A DNA stretch of 15,137 bases from CAYGVX01 sp964544285 (GTDB taxonomy: Archaea; Thermoproteota; Bathyarchaeia; Bathyarchaeales; SOJC01): assembly GCA_964544285.1 (NCBI GenBank), contig CAZJAQ010000032.1, positions 1 through 15,137 on the forward strand, given 5' to 3'. Below, in pieces: positions 1 to 6,529 of the stretch. Both the position numbers and the translations under genes were made by a program. The first letter of the stretch is position 1, and every line of letters starts with the position of its first letter. The notes beneath the pieces are model-generated. The model saw only the letters and a program-made list of their open reading frames with translations, was not told where the DNA came from and made no database searches.

Positions 1-1118
1 TGCGTCAAGCCTATTTCGGCGCCCTTAACCTGCCTCTTCTCTGCCTGCTCGGTCAGCTGAAGGTATATCTCATACGCCTGAGCGGTGCCCGTCGCGCCCA
101 CTGGATGCCCCTTCGACTTCAACCCGCCGCTCGTGCATACGGCTACCTTGCCTCCAATCTGGCTCTGTCCCTCCTTCACGAAGCGTCCCCCGTCTCCGGG
201 CTTGCAGAAACCGAGGTCTTCGTAAGCCACGATCTCTGCGATGGTGAAGCAGTCGTGGACTTCTGCAACATCTACGTCAGAGGGATCAACACCAGCCATT
301 CGGTATGCTTCCTGCGCTGCGAGCTTTCCAACCTTAAGAGTCGTAAGTTCCTTCCTCTCGTACAGCCCGATGGTGTCGCTTGCCTGTCCCGAACCGATTA
401 TATGGACAGGTGTGTCGGTGAATTTTTTGGCAAGCTCTGGCTTCGTTAGAATTAGGCAGCTGGCGCCGTCGGTTATGAGCGAACAATCGAAGAGCTTGAG
501 GGGCCAAGCCACGAACCGCGAGGACAACGCTTGCTCCAACGTTATTTCCTTCTGCATGTGCGCCTTAGGGTTCATGGCGCCGTGATGATGATTCTTAACC
601 GCCACCAGAGCCATCTGCTCTTCCGTCGTGCCGTACTCGTGCATGTGCGCCGTCGCAACCATGGCAAAAAGCCCTGGAAAAGTCAAGCCATTCCACTGTT
701 CGAAGGGAAAGTCACAGGCCATAGCAAGATACTCAGTAACGTCTGCCGTAGCCCTGTGCGTCATTTTCTCCACACCGCCCACCATGACAACGTCTGCAAG
801 ACCCGAGAGCACTGCGAAGATTCCGCAGCGTATGGCGGTTGCAGAAGAGCCGCATGCTCCTTCCGTTCTGAAGGCTTGAGTCGGCAACAATCCAGTCCAG
901 TCTAGAGCAGTCGGTCCAGTATGACCTTGATGCTCGAAGGATTCGCCCATCATGCCTAAGAAGGCTGCTTTAATGTCTTTTTTGGGGTCGAGGTTTGGGC
1001 ATCTTTCGAAGGCTTCGCTTGCCGCCTCGACGAAGAGCTCTCTACCGTACAGTCCGTCGCGTTTTCCGAACTTTGACATGCCCGCAGAAATTATGGAAAC
1101 GAGGGGTTTTCCCGTCAA
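1..1118 (-). CDS. Acetyl-CoA C-acyltransferase, SCP-x-type thiolase (3' end cut by window edge)
   Basis: This is a thiolase-superfamily enzyme of the archaeal/SCP-x type, which condenses or cleaves acyl-CoA and acetyl-CoA. I read 372 uninterrupted residues; the family is usually about 390, so roughly 20 C-terminal residues lie beyond the left edge. The N-terminal strand VSIISAGMSKFGKR is typical. The nucleophile is Cys89 in EGACGSS, the SCP-x-type His288 is in VHDCFT, and His338 is in KGHPVGATG, so all classical catalytic residues are present. I chose the TTG at 1118 because GGAGG (1130-1126) sits 7 nt upstream, an in-frame TAG lies directly before it, and it keeps the conserved first beta strand; the internal ATG at residue 14 would delete that strand. 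It has its own TATA box. A DUF35 partner is expected for this family, but none adjoins it inside the window. The substrate cannot be told from sequence. Confidence 0.93.
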   Translation of the reverse strand, partial: MTGKPLVSIISAGMSKFGKRDGLYGRELFVEAASEAFERCPNLDPKKDIKAAFLGMMGESFEHQGHTGPTALDWTGLLPTQAFRTEGACGSSATAIRCGIFAVLSGLADVVMVGGVEKMTHRATADVTEYLAMACDFPFEQWNGLTFPGLFAMVATAHMHEYGTTEEQMALVAVKNHHHGAMNPKAHMQKEITLEQALSSRFVAWPLKLFDCSLITDGASCLILTKPELAKKFTDTPVHIIGSGQASDTIGLYERKELTTLKVGKLAAQEAYRMAGVDPSDVDVAEVHDCFTIAEIVAYEDLGFCKPGDGGRFVKEGQSQIGGKVAVCTSGGLKSKGHPVGATGTAQAYEIYLQLTEQAEKRQVKGAEIGLT

Positions 1119-1180
1119 CTACTTGCCTCCGTTTGAGTGAAACATCAGATTTTGGGAGAGCCAATAGTATAGTCCAGACG

Positions 1181-1190
1181 AATATATAAA
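1181..1190 (-). promoter_or_regulatory. TATA box for the minus-strand thiolase
   Basis: On the minus strand this reads TTTATATATT, close to the archaeal consensus, preceded by a purine-rich BRE-like stretch. It lies about 65 nt before the TTG start, giving a leader of about 40 nt that ends in GGAGG. Confidence 0.6.
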
Positions 1191-1294
1191 CCACCTCTTA
1201 TTACACGTTGGCGTTTGAAGAAACTTATTTGTTCTAACAATGAAGAGAGACGTTACAAGAGACTTTTTAACACTGAATCATTTCTTTTGTCGTG

Positions 1295-1300
1295 AAAAAA
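1295..1300 (-). terminator. Oligo-T terminator after the crystallin-like locus
   Basis: Six consecutive T residues on the minus strand begin 3 nt after the TAA stop at 1303. Short U tracts terminate archaeal transcription. I see no strong hairpin here, as is usual in archaea. Confidence 0.4.
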
Positions 1301-1302
1301 TG

Positions 1303-1956
1303 TTAAGGTTCGTAGCCCTGAATTACGAACATTAAATGTATTATATTTTCAATCTCTGGAACACTAAATTTTAGGTCTATAGATTGTGATGGTCCCAAGT
1401 AAGCTCTGTTGTCATCGTCAGACAGCAAAAGTCTTTTTATGTTTCCAAACTTGTTGTGAATCGCTTGGTACAGATGACCTTCATACATCTTGCCATTCAC
1501 GTCCATAGCATATAACTTCACGTAGTCAATGTGGCTAATGGAGTTGTTGAGTTCTCTAAGGGATAGCAGATAGTGATCGTCTTCGGGCACTAACAATTGC
1601 TCGATTGTATGCCAAATTGTGACATCAGAACCTCCGTGTAGGTGAAGGGTAGCCTCCTTTATGTATTCTGAACCATTCCAAACAAAGAGTGTTGGGCTCC
1701 GTAATTTTGGAGGACCCGTACCGCCTCCACCTCCACCACTGCCTCCGGATGAAGTTTCATAAGAGAGTCTTAACCTGTGAAGGTTACACATGATGGATGG
1801 ACTGGTTACGACAGCGTCGGCTTCCGTAGTGAAACTGATTTTGGAAATGTTAAGATCATTTATGTTAAGATCATGAAAAGTGCAGGCCCTCTGGATAAAA
1901 GGTTTTACATCTATTATCCAGCGCATTACATCGCCTGGGTATATGATTCTCCACAC
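1303..1956 (-). CDS. C-terminal part of the split crystallin-like protein (Gly linker plus beta-rich domain)
   Basis: This is 217 residues of unknown function. It lies in the same reading frame as the upstream beta/gamma-crystallin ORF, separated by one TGA (2016-2014) and 19 further sense codons, so it is probably the C-terminal part of one original 593-residue protein. It could also be translated separately: the GTG at 1956 has GGAG (1967-1964) 7 nt upstream. Residues 1-68 precede a glycine/serine linker (69-79, GGSGGGGGG). A compact domain follows (about 84-217) with PTLFVWNGSEY, LHLHGGSDVT, SHIDYVKLYAMD and LKFSVPE, which looks like a beta-sandwich domain of secreted proteins. I do not recognise a named family. 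No catalytic motif is visible. Codon use is AT-rich like the upstream half. Confidence 0.6.
   Translation of the reverse strand: MWRIIYPGDVMRWIIDVKPFIQRACTFHDLNINDLNISKISFTTEADAVVTSPSIMCNLHRLRLSYETSSGGSGGGGGGTGPPKLRSPTLFVWNGSEYIKEATLHLHGGSDVTIWHTIEQLLVPEDDHYLLSLRELNNSISHIDYVKLYAMDVNGKMYEGHLYQAIHNKFGNIKRLLLSDDDNRAYLGPSQSIDLKFSVPEIENIIHLMFVIQGYEP
1847..1874. repeat. Two tandem copies of a 15-bp unit inside the crystallin-like locus
   Basis: ATGTTAAGATCAT occurs at 1847-1859 and again at 1862-1874. On the minus strand it encodes a repeated pentapeptide (HDLNI-NDLNI). It is an in-frame tandem duplication that does not disturb the reading frame. Confidence 0.7.
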
Positions 1957-2013
1957 GTATTCTCTCCAACAGTCGATTGCTGCACGATAGTTGTATACTA
2001 CAGGAATTTCTGC

Positions 2014-3084
2014 TCAAAAAGTATTTTCTCGATCTCCCCCCCAGAGCAAAAACATGGTTCCTTGCCCAACGATGTAAAATTCCATCATAAGCCTTACTGC
2101 ATTAGGATTAGAATGATTTTGGGTCAAAATTACATCAAACTTTATCCCAGATGGACTATCTGGAGAATAGTTCCACCACCAATCGGTAACCACTCCTTCA
2201 AGTCTTATTGCGCTACAATCACTTACCTTTAATGGTGGAGGTTGAGCAGAGACTTTTGTGAAAAACACCCTGTAGTGCCAGAACCAAATGTTCGACCAGA
2301 GGTTTACTGTGCCGTCTACGACCAGAGATTGTGCCCTGCCTCCCCATCCATAAACACCCAAGTCAGGTATGCTCTCGTCCATAAAACTAATGCTATTGCC
2401 TTGATAGTTTGGTTGATCGTACAGGGTGACTATGCCGTTTACCTTGAGAGAGTAACCACCAAACGGTAATTCTGGACAACGATCATGGACCGCATTGTTT
2501 TCATATCCCTGATCGAAATTTGTCGCTCTCCAATATCCTGTGAAAGAATCTGTCGCTTTTGATTCTACAAGACCATCTCCCATCCAATTGACGTAATTAT
2601 TGACCTCCGGGGCCTCAATATACAAATCGCCAAAATACCACTGCCAAGTTCTGCTATCCCATCCTCCTAAACCAAAGGCTAAGCAGGGGTTTTCATTCCA
2701 TGCTACTCCCCACTCGTCGCTTGGAATCGGAGAACTTGAGAAAGCTATACGACGCCATCCTGACCAGTTTGATTCATCGTATAAATAGGTTGTGCCACTG
2801 ACCTTTAGAGAAGAAGCAGTATTATCGAAGTTATAGTCAGCCAGGTTAACAGAAGTATCTGTGAATTGTCTATTTTGACCAGCAAAGTTTGGATGTTCAT
2901 AGAGTATAACAGTGCCAATCACTTCCAAAGAAGACGCCAAATTATCCCACAAGTGTGGCCATGCGAGATCAGGATATTCCACGTAAGTAGCTTGTACAAG
3001 GGGGATAACGAGGTTAATAGCAACATTGCTCAATAATAGAATTAAACTAAGCGTTACAACATGCTTAAACGTTTTCTCTCTCAC
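2014..3084 (-). CDS. Secreted beta/gamma-crystallin-like calcium-binding protein (N-terminal part before in-frame TGA)
   Basis: This 356-residue ORF begins with a charged start and a hydrophobic stretch (about 8-32) ending LVQA, a likely Sec signal peptide. Beta/gamma-crystallin Greek-key features follow. Aromatic-x6-G motifs are LYEHPNFAG (61-69), LYDESNWSG (101-109) and LYDQPNYQG (221-229). Two copies of the calcium motif (N/D)(N/D)xx(S/T)S are DNLASS (47-52) and DNTASS (87-92). The matching position in the last key (GGRAQS) is degenerate. Proteins of this fold bind Ca2+ and are known in archaea (M-crystallin of Methanosarcina acetivorans). A region of about 120-205 has no clear key. The GTG start at 3084 follows a GGGGAG Shine-Dalgarno. 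The ORF ends at a TGA, and coding potential continues in the same frame beyond it, so the gene may be broken or recoded. It probably acts at the cell surface or outside the cell. Confidence 0.8.
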   Translation of the reverse strand: MREKTFKHVVTLSLILLLSNVAINLVIPLVQATYVEYPDLAWPHLWDNLASSLEVIGTVILYEHPNFAGQNRQFTDTSVNLADYNFDNTASSLKVSGTTYLYDESNWSGWRRIAFSSSPIPSDEWGVAWNENPCLAFGLGGWDSRTWQWYFGDLYIEAPEVNNYVNWMGDGLVESKATDSFTGYWRATNFDQGYENNAVHDRCPELPFGGYSLKVNGIVTLYDQPNYQGNSISFMDESIPDLGVYGWGGRAQSLVVDGTVNLWSNIWFWHYRVFFTKVSAQPPPLKVSDCSAIRLEGVVTDWWWNYSPDSPSGIKFDVILTQNHSNPNAVRLMMEFYIVGQGTMFLLWGGDRENTF

Positions 3085-3090
3085 GAGACT

Positions 3091-3110
3091 CCCCTTCCAT
3101 GAGAAAGGGG
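3091..3110 (-). promoter_or_regulatory. Hairpin overlapping the Shine-Dalgarno of the crystallin-like gene
   Basis: CCCCTT (3091-3096) and AAGGGG (3105-3110) form a perfect 6-bp stem with an 8-nt loop. On the minus transcript the 3' arm AAGGGG runs directly into AG, so the GGGGAG ribosome-binding site before the GTG (3084) would be partly buried. On the plus strand the same stem is followed by ATTTTT. If transcription starts from the nearer TATA box (3118-3125), the 5' arm would lie outside the RNA. Confidence 0.35.
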
Positions 3111-3117
3111 ATTTTTG

Positions 3118-3125
3118 TATTTATA
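3118..3125 (-). promoter_or_regulatory. TATA box for the crystallin-like gene
   Basis: It reads TATAAATA on the minus strand, 34-41 nt before the GTG start. A second candidate, ATATAAAA, lies at 3157-3164 and would give a longer leader. Which is used cannot be decided from sequence. Confidence 0.4.
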
Positions 3126-3177
3126 TTTTTTGCGTTCATTTTTGGGAATCAAAAATTTTTTATATTAAATTGTATTG

Positions 3178-3192
3178 ATATATATATATATA
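3178..3192 (+). promoter_or_regulatory. TATA-rich promoter of the divergent membrane-protein gene
   Basis: An alternating TA tract lies on the plus strand. A transcript starting about 25 nt downstream would begin near 3210, just before a GAGGAG ribosome-binding motif at 3220-3225. This supports a gene start upstream of 3335. Confidence 0.4.
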
Positions 3193-3334
3193 GGGAAAGT
3201 ATCTGAGTGCTCAGTTTTCGAGGAGAATTATCGTTCTACTTAAGACGGGAGTAATTGGCTATCTCCTAGGAGCGGTTGCTTGGTCGCTCTTTTGGTTTGC
3301 GTATGCCCTAGCCAATTATAGAGTTTGGGTTTTT

Positions 3335-3817
3335 TTGAGGTATCTTGGCTTTCCCTTGGTCGCTCTAAGTTTTGTGATGGTGGGAATTAGCTGTTTTGCC
3401 CTTTGGAAACTCTATGGCAAACGACTCGCAGCTGTTACAGGTATTGCTTACGTTGCCACCGCACTGCCATTCTTTGTAATGAACATCTTCCTAATCGGTC
3501 CGACTTTTCCGATTTATCGTTGGCACGTGGAGTTCATTATGCTGCCAGGATATACCCTGTTGATAGTATCGTTGATTCTGTGGAACATGACGACCGCCAA
3601 CATCGCAGAACTCGTGCACCACAATCGTCTTGCTATTGCCCTTACTATCACCTCTATAATCGCCATCATACTATTGTTTTTCATTCTTCCTGCTGCATTT
3701 ATATTTGGACCCGTTTATCCTGCTGTCTTTTTCTTTTCGCAGCCTTACGTCCTGTCGCAGATATTGAGCGCAGTACTGCTCCACAAGATTAGTTTCGATG
3801 CGAAGCAAAAACTGTAA
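3335..3817 (+). CDS. Multi-pass membrane protein of unknown function
   Basis: From the first usable start (TTG 3335) this is 160 residues with about four or five hydrophobic helices: about 4-28, 34-55, 66-87, 102-138 and 140-153. I recognise no family or catalytic motif. The same frame stays open upstream and encodes another convincing membrane segment (VIGYLLGAVAWSLFWF, then AYALANYRVWVF), preceded by GAGGAG at 3220-3225 and a TATA tract. The true protein is therefore probably about 30-35 residues longer. No ATG, GTG or TTG occurs in that part, so the start would be ATT (3227) or ATC (3230), or an initiator codon has been lost or misread. The TTG at 3335 has no ribosome-binding site and falls inside a T run. 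The gene is divergent from the crystallin-like gene and may share its promoter region; no functional link is visible. Confidence 0.6.
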   Translation: MRYLGFPLVALSFVMVGISCFALWKLYGKRLAAVTGIAYVATALPFFVMNIFLIGPTFPIYRWHVEFIMLPGYTLLIVSLILWNMTTANIAELVHHNRLAIALTITSIIAIILLFFILPAAFIFGPVYPAVFFFSQPYVLSQILSAVLLHKISFDAKQKL

Positions 3818-3893
3818 ACCTCTCCGAGACACCCTCAAGACGTGCTGAGCTTGGTTTTATTCTGTGTCCTCCAAGCCAGTTTTTCTGCAAAAG

Positions 3894-3901
3894 ACTTATA
3901 G
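3894..3901 (+). promoter_or_regulatory. TATA box for the thiolase-like/DUF35 operon
   Basis: ACTTATAG lies 52-59 nt before the TTG at 3953. A start site near 3924 leaves room for the ribosome-binding motif at 3938-3945 and argues against initiation at TTG 3905 or ATG 3908. The rest of the intergenic region (3818-3893) holds nothing I can name. Confidence 0.4.
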
Positions 3902-3952
3902 TCGTTGATGCCCACTAAACTATTTCTTCCGTTAAAAGGATGGTGTAAAAGG

Positions 3953-5245
3953 TTGAAACGAGTCGGCATAGTAGCCGGTAGTATTTCAAGGTTCGACAAC
4001 CCGAGACACACGTTACAAGAAGAGATGTGCGCAGAAGCAGTTAGGATGATACTGGACGATGTGCCTGAGCTTGAACTCGGAGACTTTGTGAAGAAGGGAT
4101 ACGCGTGCTGCTACTCCTACTTCAGCGACATTTTAGAGCAGCAGCAGTGCATGCATTGGATAATCAACGACTACTTGGGACTGAGCGCTGTACCGTGTTT
4201 CAGAGTCGAGTCGGGCGGAGCGACCCCGATTGACGCGATTGTTAACGCGGCTCTGTGGGTGCGTTCGGGCATGTTTCCGTTGGTTCTCGTCGTGGGTTGG
4301 GAGAAGATGGATGAGCTTCCGATACAGAAAGTCAACGAAGCGATTGCCATCGCGGGAGACACAGATTGGGATTTTGTCTCTGGTTTCACTTACAACGCTT
4401 TTTATGCTACGATGGAGGCGCGGAGGATGCATGTGTATGGGGAGACTGAGGAGGACTTGGCTGAAGTTTCGGTCCTGTGTCACAATAATTCGTTGGACAA
4501 TCCTTACTCGCAGTGGGTGGCTCAGCATGGGTTTGGCAAAATCACGGTGGAAGACGTCTACAAGTCCCGTTTGATTTCTTGGCCTTACAGGCTCTATGAG
4601 TGTGCGATGACGAGCGAGGGCGCCTCTGCTATTCTCTTGGCGAATGAAGAACTCACGAGGAAGCTTACGGATAACCCCGTGTGGATAAGCGGTGTGGGTT
4701 TCGGGTCGGACACGATGAGAGCTGGAGACCGTCCAGACAACCCGGCGTGGAAGGGCTTGTATCCTGAGGATGAGAAAATCTGGCCTAAGCATGTTCCTGC
4801 TCCGATGTCGCCTTACCCTGACCTGTGCAATTTTGGTGCTCTGCGGGTTTCGGCGAGGATGGCTTACAAGGATGCTGGGATAAGGAATCCGCGTAAAGAG
4901 ATTAGCCTCGTAGAGATTTTTGACCCGTACGCGGGCGTTGTTTTGGCTGGGCTTGAAGACTTCGACTTCTGCAAGAGAGGAGAAGGAAAGAAACTGCTCC
5001 GAGACGGCGTGATTGAACCTCATGGTGAGCTTCCCTGCCAACTGAGTGGAGCTTTGACTGCACAGGGTCATGCAGTGGGTTCTACGTCGATTGCTCAAGT
5101 GGTCGATGTTTACTGGCAGTTGAGCAACCAGATAGGCAAAAAATGGGGCGCACCTGGCAGACAGTTGAGCAACCCGAAGAAGGGCTTTATTCATGGACAC
5201 GGCGGCACTGGCTGTCAAGCTGGTGCTGTGGTTCTGGAGGTGTAA
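3953..5245 (+). CDS. Thiolase-superfamily protein with degenerate active site (possible aldolase)
   Basis: This thiolase-fold protein belongs to the SCP-x/lipid-transfer branch and is 430 residues from the TTG at 3953. That start gives MKRVGIVAGSISRF, which matches the family N-terminus and is preceded by GGATGGTG 7 nt upstream; TTG 3905 would add 16 residues. Numbering from 3905, the segment VESGGATPIDAI aligns with EGACGSSATAI of the neighbouring thiolase, so the nucleophilic Cys is Gly105. The His of VHDCFT is Phe339 (EIFDPY). Only the GHxxG His389 remains. A fully active classical thiolase is therefore unlikely. Known relatives that work with DUF35 partners without the Cys chemistry include the Ltp2 steroid side-chain aldolases, so a retro-aldol or other C-C reaction on an acyl-CoA is a reasonable guess. 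The adjacent gene encodes the DUF35 partner, 5 nt downstream. The substrate is unknown. Confidence 0.85.
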   Translation: MKRVGIVAGSISRFDNPRHTLQEEMCAEAVRMILDDVPELELGDFVKKGYACCYSYFSDILEQQQCMHWIINDYLGLSAVPCFRVESGGATPIDAIVNAALWVRSGMFPLVLVVGWEKMDELPIQKVNEAIAIAGDTDWDFVSGFTYNAFYATMEARRMHVYGETEEDLAEVSVLCHNNSLDNPYSQWVAQHGFGKITVEDVYKSRLISWPYRLYECAMTSEGASAILLANEELTRKLTDNPVWISGVGFGSDTMRAGDRPDNPAWKGLYPEDEKIWPKHVPAPMSPYPDLCNFGALRVSARMAYKDAGIRNPRKEISLVEIFDPYAGVVLAGLEDFDFCKRGEGKKLLRDGVIEPHGELPCQLSGALTAQGHAVGSTSIAQVVDVYWQLSNQIGKKWGAPGRQLSNPKKGFIHGHGGTGCQAGAVVLEV

Positions 5246-5250
5246 AAAGG

Positions 5251-5937
5251 ATGAAGCAGCCTGGACCCGAGAAGGTTTTGAAGGAGAAGAAGATTGACGA
5301 GCAACGGTGGCTGGATTGGGAGCGTAAGGGAAGCTGGAGACCTGAGGGCTGGAAGATTGTGGAGATGAATGATGGACCGACGCTTAACGATTTGAAGCCT
5401 GACAAGTTCTTGGTCGTGCATCGTCCCCATGCCAACTTGTTCCACCACAGCTACGGCAAGGTTTCGAAGTTTTTCACGGGACTGTTGGACGGCAAGTTGT
5501 ATGGAACGAAGTGTCCGAAGTGTGGGCTCGTGTACTGTCCTCCGCGTGCCCATTGCTTTAATCCCAAGTGTAGACTTGAAGAAACGGGCTGGGTGGAGCT
5601 TCCGAAGAAGGGAGAAGTCCACTCATATACCATCATGGCTATCGCGTGGCCGAGCATGGCACATCTGCAGCCGCTTGTGGGAGCGATGGTGAGGATTAAT
5701 GGGACGAACACGTGCTTGCCCATGACGATGCGGGACATCGACCCCGAGAAGGTGAACATTGGGCTCAAAGTGCATATTCACATCGAGAAGCAGCCGAGGG
5801 GCGACTTGTTGGATGTTTATGCGACGCCTGCGGAGGAGCCTAAGGCGCCGAAGAGGTCGCCGGAAGAGTTGAGACGTTTCAGGGAAGACATGGAGAAGAC
5901 GGTGGCGTGGGTTAAGAAAAAATTCGGCACAAAATAG
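5251..5937 (+). CDS. Zinc-ribbon/OB-fold acyl-CoA-associated protein (DUF35 family), long N-terminus
   Basis: This 228-residue protein combines the rubredoxin-like zinc ribbon and OB-fold of the DUF35 family, which form complexes with thiolases, HMG-CoA synthase or Ltp2-type aldolases and often bind the CoA part of the substrate. The ribbon starts at CPKC (88-91), continues through YCPPRAHC and closes at Cys102 and Cys107. The OB-fold spans about 120-195, and a charged, probably helical tail follows (200-228). Single-domain members are usually about 130-150 residues; here about 70 extra N-terminal residues precede the family's opening helix (FFTGLLDGKLYGT). The ATG at 5251 is clear: GGAGGTG (5236-5242) overlaps the end of the upstream thiolase-like gene and lies 8 nt ahead. 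The tight spacing implies one mRNA and a stable complex of the two products. No terminator is obvious before the convergent gene at 6021. Confidence 0.9.
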   Translation: MKQPGPEKVLKEKKIDEQRWLDWERKGSWRPEGWKIVEMNDGPTLNDLKPDKFLVVHRPHANLFHHSYGKVSKFFTGLLDGKLYGTKCPKCGLVYCPPRAHCFNPKCRLEETGWVELPKKGEVHSYTIMAIAWPSMAHLQPLVGAMVRINGTNTCLPMTMRDIDPEKVNIGLKVHIHIEKQPRGDLLDVYATPAEEPKAPKRSPEELRRFREDMEKTVAWVKKKFGTK

Positions 5938-6020
5938 ACAACAAAGAGTACTTCATTCAAACCAGTAAACTGCATGTACTAGAATTGCAAAATGGGAGAG
6001 TTGGGGGTGGCTGTGCTGTG

Positions 6021-6431
6021 CTAACGTGTGGCACTTGGGGAGATGACAGCTAAACCCCCGCTGATTTGTAGTGCTAAGGGTGTTTCTGTCAACTCCTTGA
6101 TGCGGTTCTCAACTGTCGTGCGCATTTTCTTTCTAAGGCTCTCGTCACATGAAGAACGTATCCTTCCAATCCTCTTCGCCAGCTTAGAATCGCCGAGAGT
6201 CGTCTCCACCCACCGTTGGAAATCCTTCCTCTGAAGATGGAACGTCAAGCTCTCTAGCTTGACAGATTCTATCTTTTTCAAGAAGTCAGAAAGACTCCCA
6301 GCGGCATCCCCAGTCGGCTCCTCAACAGCCGAGTAAAAACGGAAAGCTTCCTCGTCACTCAACGACCTCAAAGCCCGCACAGCACCCACGTCAACATCTA
6401 CACCCCGCCTCTTCCGCCTAGACTTAACCAT
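6021..6431 (-). CDS. DUF5752-like small helical protein
   Basis: This 136-residue protein has a basic start (KSRRKRRG) followed by a helical core: VRALRSLSDEEAFRFYSAV, a PTGDAAGSLSDF segment, VKLESLTFHLQRKDFQRWVE and LGDSKLAKRI. From memory this pattern matches the DUF5752 family, found in archaea both alone and fused to glycosyltransferase-type enzymes. The biochemical role is unknown. No catalytic residues stand out, and a structural or binding role is more likely. The ATG at 6431 follows GGAGG (6444-6440) by 8 nt and there is a good TATA box upstream. The C-terminal 30 residues are less regular (ISGGLAVISPSATR). It lies downstream of hypD on the same strand but has its own promoter, so it is probably a separate unit. 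It converges with the DUF35 gene. Confidence 0.7.
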   Translation of the reverse strand: MVKSRRKRRGVDVDVGAVRALRSLSDEEAFRFYSAVEEPTGDAAGSLSDFLKKIESVKLESLTFHLQRKDFQRWVETTLGDSKLAKRIGRIRSSCDESLRKKMRTTVENRIKELTETPLALQISGGLAVISPSATR

Positions 6432-6478
6432 CCATCATGCCTCCACACGCTGAATAGCGAAACCAAGTATCGCAAAAC

Positions 6479-6486
6479 TTAATAAA
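6479..6486 (-). promoter_or_regulatory. TATA box for the DUF5752-like gene
   Basis: The minus strand reads GGTTTATTAAG around this site, 48-55 nt before the ATG at 6431, leaving a leader of about 25 nt that contains GGAGG. Confidence 0.5.
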
Positions 6487-6529
6487 CCTTCCCGCACACC
6501 CGTCCAACACAAAAACACTAACCAACATT

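Noticed and set aside
105..905. Several plus-strand frames over the first kilobase
   Set aside because: The minus strand encodes an intact thiolase through this whole stretch; the plus frames are its complements.
1200..1302. SECIS element that would decode the TGA at 2014-2016 as selenocysteine
   Set aside because: No stem-loop with the archaeal SECIS features is evident downstream of the stop, so selenocysteine remains only a formal possibility.
1777..2232. Plus-strand frame across the TGA junction of the crystallin-like locus
   Set aside because: It has no ribosome-binding site or domain, and the minus-strand frames on both sides carry recognisable protein features.
3279..3365. CTTGGTCGCTCT occurring twice in the membrane-protein region
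   Set aside because: It is short, both copies fall in similar hydrophobic coding sequence, and there is no wider similarity around them; probably chance.
4133..5218. 361-codon open frame antisense to the thiolase-like gene
   Set aside because: It is the complement of a strongly supported coding gene, has no ribosome-binding site, and its translation is Arg/His/Ser-rich with no family resemblance.
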